Shown: one piece after another, positions 1-5,096 of the stretch
Numbering within the stretch: position 1 is the stretch's first letter
How the letters are laid out: each line of letters opens with the position of its first letter
Origin: Saprospiraceae bacterium
GTDB lineage: Bacteria; Bacteroidota; Bacteroidia; Chitinophagales; Saprospiraceae
Assembly (NCBI GenBank): GCA_027009605.1
Contig: JALVCY010000385.1
Span: 1 to 10,431 of the forward strand
Length of the DNA: 10,431 bases
Direction of reading: 5' to 3'
Notes under the pieces: model-generated
Database searches by the model: none
The model's input: only the letters and a program-made list of their open reading frames with translations
Told to the model about the DNA's origin: nothing
Made by a program: the position numbers and the translations under genes

Positions 1-76
1 AAGTGAGCCTGCTGCGAAAAGTCCACTTAACCAAGAATTTAAGGTGATGAATAAAATTTTGATTGGTTACTGTAGC

Positions 77-92
77 GGCGACTTCAGTCGCC
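77..92. repeat. Small hairpin, TGAA loop (read on minus strand)
   Basis: A perfect palindrome with GGCGAC and GTCGCC arms. Read on the minus strand the four-base loop is TGAA. It belongs to a set of hairpins in this window with different stems but a T(A/G)AA loop. Confidence 0.6.
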
Positions 93-111
93 AAGCTCCG
101 GTGGTGCCTAA

Positions 112-146
112 GTATCGGCAATCTTGGCAGCTAAAGCAGCCGATAC
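112..146. repeat. Interrupted hairpin, TAAA loop
   Basis: The outer arms GTATCGGC (112-119) and GCCGATAC (139-146) are perfect complements. Between them the 3' half continues TAAAGCA, as if a longer perfect stem closing on TAAA had been interrupted by about ten extra bases in its 5' half. Confidence 0.45.
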
Positions 147-159
147 AAAATCAACTTAC

Positions 160-223
160 CTCGAAGGAAAAATCCAAAACAAAAGAAAAAATGCGAGATA
201 GGTAAGCGAAGAATCACGGTAAG
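160..223 (+). repeat. 64-bp direct repeat, copy A
   Basis: It matches 372-435 at 57 of 64 positions without gaps, at an offset of 212 bp. It starts with CTCGAAGGAAAAATCC and ends with GAAGAATCACGGTAA. It is not coding in any convincing frame. Confidence 0.75.
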
Positions 224-250
224 TTGCCAAGAGCCAACCACTACTCCCAA

Positions 251-288
251 CTGCCCGTGGCGCAAACTCGCTCCGCTCTTTGCTACAT
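251..288 (+). repeat. 38-bp dispersed repeat, copy 1
   Basis: It matches 4350-4387 at 33 of 38 positions, and all five differences are C/T changes. The core is GTGGCGCAAA...TCTTTGCTACAT. Both copies are followed at once by a small hairpin with a TAAA loop but an unrelated stem (288-307 here, 4388-4407 there). Repeat and hairpin therefore look like one unit with a variable stem. Confidence 0.65.
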
Positions 289-307
289 AGCCAAATAAAT
301 TTGGCTA
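288..307. repeat. Small hairpin, TAAA loop
   Basis: It has perfect 8-bp arms TAGCCAAA and TTTGGCTA around TAAA. It sits directly after the 38-bp dispersed repeat, as does the hairpin at 4388-4407. Confidence 0.65.
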
Positions 308-328
308 CTACCGACCGCCAAGCCCACC

Positions 329-370
329 AAAGAAAAAGCCAAACAAAAGGAAAAACCCGATTGCTAAGCC
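329..370 (+). repeat. Partial third copy of the 64-bp repeat
   Basis: The stretch AAAAAGCCAAACAAAAGGAAAAA resembles the middle of the 64-bp repeat copies on either side. The match is short and in A-rich sequence, so the assignment is weak. Confidence 0.3.
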
Positions 371-371
371 C

Positions 372-435
372 CTCGAAGGAAAAATCCAAAACAAAAGGAA
401 CAATGCGGGATTGGGAAGTGAAGAATCACGGTAAA
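372..435 (+). repeat. 64-bp direct repeat, copy B
   Basis: Partner of the repeat at 160-223 (57 of 64 identical). The two copies flank the right end of the old element copy and the 38-bp repeat. Confidence 0.75.
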
Positions 436-755
436 TTGGATAGCAAGATACAAACAAAAAGTTACAAACTTTTATCACTTTTGTTATGTTTTTTTGCTAG
501 GAAGAAGCTATCAACTAGTAAGGCAGATCTTGGCCTTTATTCTCCCATTTTGCCTAGTCCATTGCTACTATGCGACAGAATTAGAAAGATATGGTACAGC
601 TACGAGCTACATTTTTAAAAGTGATGGAACTATTCCCCCAAAATTTTTGTATAGTCCCTGAATACTCAAAAACCATTCAAATGAAAAATCTATTCAAACA
701 AGGCAAACGATACTTTTTGGAGCATTGAATTAATGCACCACTAAATAGTATTGTT
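436..755 (+). other. AT-rich leader region upstream of the PcfJ-domain gene
   Basis: No gene, clear promoter match or terminator was found here. The last part (about 618-755) must carry the start signals for the gene at 756, but neither a TAnnTTTG box at a sensible distance nor a Shine-Dalgarno site is visible. TACTTTTTGG at 711-720 is one base away from the Bacteroidota -7 consensus and has no -33 partner. A 15-codon open frame (681-728) lies just upstream of the gene; nothing supports its being translated. Confidence 0.4.
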
Positions 756-3242
756 ATGAAAGCTTTTACAGCTATCAGCAATGTCAAATTAGATTCAAGA
801 AAATCGTTGAGTGCCTATTTGCGGGCTCTTTCTAATGGTAAAAACGTAATAACTTCTTCAAACGACATTGTTGACGACTACCTAACGGTAGTCAAAGACT
901 TGAATCTAGCACATAACGAAGAAAAAATTACATTTCTCAGTGAACTGTCATTGATGGTCTTGGATACACGTATTCCACTCCTACACTCTGCAAAATGGCT
1001 TCATGATTTACTGGAATTTCATCAACAGGATTTGATTGAAAATAGTCCGATTTCTGTCCTAAAACCAAATAGTTTTTACCAAAAAATCCTTATGCTGAAT
1101 CGGCGCATTCAACGCAAATATCCCCAACTACACATTGACTCTCCAACCTGGGCATTAATCGCTACCGATATGCACACACTTAATCATGCTGTTACCAGAA
1201 AAATAAATTTCTACCAGAAATATCAATCTTTCATTGAGCCAAAAATAGTTCATAAGATTCATAAAATGGACAGGGAAACGTTTACATTTTTTGAAATCAT
1301 CATGGAATACGGAAATATTGAATCAAGTCGTCAATTTTTGATCATCCTAAATGTTTTTCTAAGAAATTCCAATGAAATCAACCTGTTTATTTTTACCAAT
1401 AATTTTTTAGCCATAGATAAATTAAATCTGAACAATGATGCTTCGTTGGAATGGTTTAATTTTTGGGCACAGATTAATGATGATTTTATTGTCCAATTTC
1501 TTGCGAAAAAATTATTGCCAAAAATTCAAAATAAGCTGATTGTCAATGGTTTAGATGCAGTATTTTCTATTAGTTGTCTTGAAGCTTGGCTTGCCTTTTA
1601 TCATAGAAATCTGACCAAAATAGATTTATTAAAAGCCATTGATTATCTGCCTATTTCATTCCTTCTACATATTGACCAACTCACCCAAAATCCCTATTCA
1701 GAATCGACGGGTGTATTGGACCATTTAGCTGCAGGCAAAAATATTAGATATTACGATAAATCTAGATTGTATTTCACCACAAAAATGGCTCGAATATTTC
1801 ACAGCAGTTTACCGCATAAATTAGACAAGTTAGAAGACATGTATTGGTACGCAGCAATCAAGGCCGCTGGACATACTGAAACCACTTTTGAAGCTTGGCA
1901 AAACGCCCGTTATATTCCTAGCAAAAAAGAAAACACAACTATAACCTTTTTGAACCGAATTCTTCATAAAACCAAGAATGGAGTCGAACTAATCACCAAA
2001 CTAAATAATTTTGGCCAAATTAGATTTGATCTTGCTCAATCTGTCATCACATCATTAGACTATGAATTTTTGACTGATAAACGTATGGACTTGATTCTTA
2101 AAGCCATAGGCCAATTAAATAATAACTATATTTATCAAGACCTTACGTTCTCTGAAGACCAACTTTCCTTTTTCAAGCAATTGGAAAGAATCGATGCTTT
2201 TTATCAAGGTAAATCACGTGTTAATCTATTGCCTGTTTGGTATTTAAATTGGCAAGATAATTCGGTATTTGATAGTTTCTTTGAGTTCACGATTCCACTA
2301 TTAGAACGTAAAAAGTCCATTTTTAGATTGAATAGCGAAACATCATTAAATGCTTGGTTAAGTTTTTGGAATAGAAATATTGCGGAAAGAGATGCTACGG
2401 AAATTATTAGTCAATTGGACTATCTATCGCCCTACTTGATCAAAAATCTACATAAATATGAAGCAGATGTCTTTGATTATTTAGCAAAAGGTAATAATAT
2501 CCGAAACTATAATCCAACGACCATCTTCTTTACCAAGAAAATGGCGCACATCTTTCATAATGTCAATGTTCACGGTACACTAGAAGAGTTACATAGTTTT
2601 TGCGCAAGCGAAGCCATCATCTCCGACGAAAATATCAAAGGACTACTTAGCAGACATAGATTTAGAATGGGTACAACAAAAAGACATCTAGATGCTTTTC
2701 AACAATTGACTGCCAAGTTAAAACAATGGAATTTTAGCATACTAGATGATGATCAACAAAGAAGAATTTTGGGATATATTAGCCATGGCTATCAAGATAT
2801 TGAAGGTTTTTCTCTAAAATCAACAACTTTGAACTCCATTGCAAGACGTGCAGACGAGTATTACACAGCATTAGAATTGGAAAGAAGAAGAGAATGGATA
2901 AACCAAATAAGAGTTTACACCAATTGGAAAGGGGTGAACAAAAAGGATTTTTACTACGAATATAATAACAAAACCTATCAAATCATCCAACTAAAATCAA
3001 GTAAAGCTCTGACCACCGAAGGACAAATGCTTCATCATTGTGTTGCTGGTTATACTGCACGCTGTGCGACAGGTAACACTTCAATTTGGTCATTGAGAAA
3101 CGATAAAGGGCATAGAATGGTTACTATTGAGCTACTGTACAACCGAATTGTGCAAGTGAAAGGGAATTATAATCGTGCTGCTAATGAGTTAGAGAAACGG
3201 ATTATTCATGCTTGGGTAAAAAAGGAAAGATTACTGGTTTAA
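756..3242 (+). CDS. PcfJ-domain protein with an internally duplicated N-terminal region (828 aa)
   Basis: The C-terminal part (about residues 690-825) is recognisable as a PcfJ-like domain from GQMLHHCVAGY (757-767) followed by the G-x-T-S-I-W-S-L-R stretch (773-781). The family is named after PcfJ of the enterococcal conjugative plasmid pCF10; its biochemical role is not established. The first 690 residues are not recognised. They hold a duplicated module: residues about 262-352 and 521-608 share AWL-x-F-x-x-RN, YL, LA-x-G-x-NIR-x-Y and FT-x-KMA-x-IFH in the same order, and a shorter related segment lies at about 223-239. No signal peptide or membrane segment is evident, so a cytoplasmic protein is likely. 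The ATG at 756 fits (GTATTGTTATG context), with no Shine-Dalgarno site. The gene is visibly more AT-rich than the Omp85 gene, which may point to transfer. It stands alone, with repeats on both sides. The PcfJ assignment is fairly sure; the function is unknown. Confidence 0.85.
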   Translation: MKAFTAISNVKLDSRKSLSAYLRALSNGKNVITSSNDIVDDYLTVVKDLNLAHNEEKITFLSELSLMVLDTRIPLLHSAKWLHDLLEFHQQDLIENSPISVLKPNSFYQKILMLNRRIQRKYPQLHIDSPTWALIATDMHTLNHAVTRKINFYQKYQSFIEPKIVHKIHKMDRETFTFFEIIMEYGNIESSRQFLIILNVFLRNSNEINLFIFTNNFLAIDKLNLNNDASLEWFNFWAQINDDFIVQFLAKKLLPKIQNKLIVNGLDAVFSISCLEAWLAFYHRNLTKIDLLKAIDYLPISFLLHIDQLTQNPYSESTGVLDHLAAGKNIRYYDKSRLYFTTKMARIFHSSLPHKLDKLEDMYWYAAIKAAGHTETTFEAWQNARYIPSKKENTTITFLNRILHKTKNGVELITKLNNFGQIRFDLAQSVITSLDYEFLTDKRMDLILKAIGQLNNNYIYQDLTFSEDQLSFFKQLERIDAFYQGKSRVNLLPVWYLNWQDNSVFDSFFEFTIPLLERKKSIFRLNSETSLNAWLSFWNRNIAERDATEIISQLDYLSPYLIKNLHKYEADVFDYLAKGNNIRNYNPTTIFFTKKMAHIFHNVNVHGTLEELHSFCASEAIISDENIKGLLSRHRFRMGTTKRHLDAFQQLTAKLKQWNFSILDDDQQRRILGYISHGYQDIEGFSLKSTTLNSIARRADEYYTALELERRREWINQIRVYTNWKGVNKKDFYYEYNNKTYQIIQLKSSKALTTEGQMLHHCVAGYTARCATGNTSIWSLRNDKGHRMVTIELLYNRIVQVKGNYNRAANELEKRIIHAWVKKERLLV

Positions 3243-3330
3243 TATTTGAGTTTGCTCCGAAAAGTTCATTCTGCCAGAAATTAAAGCACGGAACAAAATT
3301 TTATTTGGCTACATTGCATAGTGCAGCGTG

Positions 3331-3500
3331 GTGTCGCTCCTACGGAGCTATATTTCTACTATTTTAGTCTTTACAAAGATGTCGCCCCGATGGGGCTCAG
3401 GCTTATGTATTCCGGCTATTTTCTCTATTGTCAGCCCCGTAGGGGCGACACCTTTGTAACAGACAATATCGCACGATACAGGAAGCCCCGGCGGGGCGAC
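3331..3500. repeat. Four GCCCC-type hairpins in head-to-head arrangement
   Basis: Four short hairpins of the form TGTCGCCCC-nnn-GGGGCT lie inside the first unit of the element. Two are in one orientation (stems at 3336-3348 and 3384-3396) and two in the other (3434-3446 and 3485-3497). The loops differ (TAC, GAT, GTA, GGC). The first stem is GCTCC/GGAGC instead of GCCCC/GGGGC, so both arms changed together. The flanks of the inner pair are also complementary (ACAAAGATGTCG against CGACACCTTTGT). Confidence 0.75.
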
Positions 3501-3618
3501 ACCTTGTCTCAGTCGCACTAGTTACCATAAAGAATCCAAATAAAATTTTGTGGACTCAAGAACAGTCCACTCTGCCAGAAGTTAAAGCGATGAACAAAAT
3601 TTTATTTGGTTACCATAC

Positions 3619-3643
3619 GGTTTCCTTTTACAAAAGGGAAACC
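3619..3643. repeat. Central hairpin of the second element unit
   Basis: An 11-bp stem with one bulged G and an ACA loop: GGTTTCCTTTT pairs with AAAAGGAAACC apart from one extra G in the right arm. It occupies the place that different hairpins hold in the other copies. Confidence 0.6.
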
Positions 3644-3734
3644 TGTGGAAGGGTTTTTATAAAGAAACCAAATAAAATTTTGTGGACTCAAGAGCAAACC
3701 ACTACTCTCGACTTTTCGGAGTAAACTCATATTT

Positions 3735-3964
3735 GGGTTGTTCGATATATTGGGTCTGCTGTGAGACTGTTCAATTAAGTGTGTCTCATGCCACGCAGTA
3801 AAAATAGCAAAAACTGTTAAACTTGCGGCAAAAAAAGACCAAGTATCATGACAAAAACAAGAAAAAAAGCCAATTACATCAGATTTTGGAAATCTACGAC
3901 CAAACACAACCACTATCGCCAAAAACACGCCATACCATGTCGTACAGTGCTCAACCAAACTGAA
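3735..3964. other. Intergenic stretch with no recognised content
   Basis: No gene, RNA or regulatory site could be supported here. On the minus strand the frame stays open through this stretch after the sorting-domain stop at 3965, beginning with TTG rather than ATG. It encodes two hydrophobic patches but shows no family resemblance and runs straight into the inserted element, so it was not called as a gene. Confidence 0.4.
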
Positions 3965-4099
3965 TCACTCCCCAATCAACACTCGCCCCACATCCAAAAT
4001 AACCCCATCCACTTCCAAACGATAAAAATACAAGCCTTGCGGAAAACGGCCAACATCCCCGCTGGTGCTGACCTTATCAGCAAAATAAAAAAAAGAATC
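3965..4099 (-). pseudogene. Probable remnant of a T9SS C-terminal sorting domain
   Basis: Read on the minus strand, the last 45 codons before the stop end with FPQGLYFYRLEVDG, then ILDVGRVLIGE. This is the pattern of the final strands of a T9SS type A sorting domain (P-x-G-hydrophobic-Y-hydrophobic, then a turn with G, then G-K/R-hydrophobic at the end). Upstream the resemblance stops at the hairpin cluster 4100-4175, and no body of a cargo protein follows. It therefore looks like the tail of a decayed secreted-protein gene cut off by repeats. Chance similarity in a short stretch is possible. Confidence 0.45.
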
Positions 4100-4175
4100 G
4101 CTTGACAGGCCTTTCAGGCCGCATCGTCCCAATGTGCAGGGTTTCAACCTGCACACAAAAGCCTGATAGTCAAGC
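4100..4175. repeat. Nested hairpin cluster
   Basis: The outer arms GCTTGAC (4100-4106) and GTCAAGC (4169-4175) enclose two smaller hairpins: GGCC-based at 4109-4120, and TGTGCAGG (4133-4140) with CCTGCACA (4148-4155). On the minus strand both inner hairpins close on a TGAA-containing loop. The cluster abuts the sorting-domain remnant. Confidence 0.6.
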
Positions 4176-4225
4176 CAAGTAAAGAAATCGGTAAGCCTAC
4201 GGCAGACTTTCCCCACTGGCGTGGA

Positions 4226-4290
4226 CCTTCCCTTCTAAGGGAAATTTAGTGGCTTAACCATAAAGAAGAAAACCAAACAAAAGTTTGTGA
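4226..4290 (+). repeat. Eroded right half of the palindromic element
   Basis: CTTCCCTTCTAAGGGAA, then ATTTAGTGG-TTAA and AAAACCAAACAAAAGTTTGTG, follow the same order as 8698-8760 of the intact element at 8626-8804. TAACCATAAAGAA also matches the right half of the first unit at 3525-3537. No terminal repeat or left half is left. Confidence 0.5.
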
Positions 4291-4349
4291 AGGCAAAGAC
4301 AGATCCCGAAATTCTGCTTTTTAGGCTTGACTAAAGTTTTTTCTTTCAG

Positions 4350-4387
4350 TTGCCTGTGGCGCAAATTCGCTTCGTTCTTTGCTACAT
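4350..4387 (+). repeat. 38-bp dispersed repeat, copy 2
   Basis: Partner of 251-288 (33 of 38 identical, all differences C/T). As at the first copy, a TAAA-loop hairpin follows without a gap. Confidence 0.65.
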
Positions 4388-4407
4388 CTTGCAACTAAAG
4401 TTGCAAG
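4388..4407. repeat. Small hairpin, TAAA loop, downstream of the OmdA gene
   Basis: It has perfect 8-bp arms CTTGCAAC and GTTGCAAG around TAAA. It lies 13 bases past the stop of the minus-strand gene at 4421, a plausible place for a transcript-end structure. No T-run follows on the minus strand, so it is not called a terminator. Confidence 0.6.
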
Positions 4408-4420
4408 GCCATTAAAGGCA

Positions 4421-4873
4421 TTAAAGTGAAGCCAACATTTCTGCTATGCGTTTGGCTTTGGTCGTTTCTGTTTTTGCGGAAGCTATCCAATCTAAATAGG
4501 ATTTTTGCTTGCTTTTAGGCAATTGGTAAAAATTGGCCAATACTTGAGTCGGTTCTTCTTGAAAGCAGGCCAAAATATCCGCCGGAATCTCCACCTTCCC
4601 ATTGTCTAAATACAACACCACCCGGACAAAATCTCCGGCCTGCTTCCGGATGGCTTGACGAATGGACGCCTTGACCGGCAAAAATAATTGACCTTCGCCC
4701 ATGGGCATCAATTTGATTTGTTTTAACTCGTAGTCATCAATGAATCCGCTAACGGTGACCCATCCAAATGGATTTTGGGGATTCTGGCGAATCTCTTTGA
4801 TGGGCGCATAAGTCCAACCGCCTTTCCCACAAAATTTTTGCAATTGTATGTCGTCGTCCACGGTGGGCTTCAT
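4421..4873 (-). CDS. DUF1905/OmdA (YdeI-like) protein (150 aa)
   Basis: Two known small domains are visible in the usual order. A DUF1905-type domain spans roughly residues 10-92, with W-x-x-v at the start, VSGFIDDYELKQ, the G-x-G-Q-L-x-L-P turn, IRQAIRK and a GDFVRVVLYLD strand. An OmdA-type C-terminal domain (about 95-150) has LPKSKQKSYLDWI and AKTETTKAKRIAEML. The second is the 'bacteriocin-protection, YdeI or OmpD-associated' family, a name taken from enterobacterial studies; the molecular function is unsettled. No signal peptide is seen, so it is probably cytoplasmic. The ATG at 4873 was chosen because the only upstream in-frame start is a TTG five codons earlier. TATTTTTG (plus-strand 4886-4893) matches the Bacteroidota -7 consensus TAnnTTTG but lies only 12 bases from the ATG and lacks a -33 box. 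The gene stands alone, divergent from the T9SS cargo gene. Confidence 0.85.
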   Translation of the reverse strand: MKPTVDDDIQLQKFCGKGGWTYAPIKEIRQNPQNPFGWVTVSGFIDDYELKQIKLMPMGEGQLFLPVKASIRQAIRKQAGDFVRVVLYLDNGKVEIPADILACFQEEPTQVLANFYQLPKSKQKSYLDWIASAKTETTKAKRIAEMLASL

Positions 4874-4981
4874 CGTTTTTTTCTGCAAAAATAACTTTTT
4901 TCTGAGATTTTTCTTAGCTTTGTGTTCCTCGCTTGGCTTATCTTGGCTTGACGGAATGTGATGAGTCCGTTTTCTCTATAC

Positions 4982-5007
4982 TTTCCAAAAGTTTTAAACT
5001 TTGGAAA
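4982..5007. promoter_or_regulatory. Palindrome in the divergent intergenic region
   Basis: TTTCCAAA (4982-4989) pairs with TTTGGAAA (5000-5007). Inside, GTTT (4991-4994) pairs with AAAC (4996-4999), and A4990 is the only bulge. It is a near-perfect 12-bp dyad 89 bases before the ATG at 5097 and 108 bases from the start of the opposite gene. It could be an operator, or one more dispersed palindrome like those elsewhere in the window. No regulator is encoded nearby. Confidence 0.4.
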
Positions 5008-5096
5008 CTTGCCTACCTATCCTACAGATTTGTATTTAAAATGGTCTGAAGCCGGACATTATTGGCTTAGGAGACCGTAATCTAAATTGTATTACC

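Larger units (their letters stand above)
5..251 (+). repeat. Degenerate copy of the GAGT-CCGAAAAGT palindromic element
   Basis: The left end (5-70) aligns with the left ends of the elements at 3248 and 8626: a GAG...GCGAAAAGTCCACTT start, then a GAATTTAAGGTGATGAA-type spacer, then an ATAAAATTTTGATTGGTTAC inner arm. The right end (about 229-251) aligns with the stretch CAAGAGCAAACCACTACTCTCGAC found at 3690-3712. The matching inner right arm and the terminal CTTTTCGG are missing, so the copy is eroded or was disrupted by the other repeats it now contains. Only four bases precede it in the window, so a target duplication cannot be checked. Confidence 0.55.
3248..3728 (+). mobile_element. 481-bp MITE-like palindromic element (composite of two units)
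   Basis: The ends are 18-bp terminal inverted repeats, GAGTTTGCTCCGAAAAGT at 3248-3265 and its complement at 3711-3728, with 17 of 18 matching. They are flanked exactly by ATATTT at 3242-3247 and 3729-3734, consistent with a 6-bp target duplication. Inside are two units in tandem. Each has an inner arm of the type CAAAATTTTATTTGG(T/C)T and its complement (3294-3311 with about 3534-3550; 3595-3611 with 3666-3682, the latter pair perfect over 17 bp). The units join at 3550-3570 through GTGGACT...AGTCCAC, where the facing terminal repeats are missing. No open frame is credible, so it must be non-autonomous. It begins six bases after the last base of the PcfJ stop codon, counting the duplication. 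Calling it mobile is inference from its ends and from the sister copy at 8626. Confidence 0.7.

Noticed and set aside
280..618. Plus-strand 112-codon frame in the upstream region
   Set aside because: It runs through the TAAA-loop hairpin and the 64-bp repeat, and its product is Lys/Ser-rich without any recognisable fold.
681..728. 15-codon frame (MKNLFKQGKRYFLEH) upstream of the PcfJ-domain gene, considered as a leader peptide
   Set aside because: There is no ribosome-binding site, no attenuator-like structure and no run of regulatory codons; a frame this short is expected by chance.
3321..3521. Plus-strand 66-codon frame with PRRGDT-like peptides
   Set aside because: It is a translation of the GCCCC hairpins; such peptides arise wherever these repeats occur and are not evidence of a gene.
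3602..3958. Minus-strand open frame of 118 codons with two hydrophobic patches
   Set aside because: It starts with TTG, lies directly behind an in-frame stop, resembles no family I know, and its last third is the inserted palindromic element.
4388..4407. Intrinsic terminator for the OmdA gene
   Set aside because: The stem is good, but no T-run follows on the minus strand, and the same kind of hairpin occurs away from gene ends.
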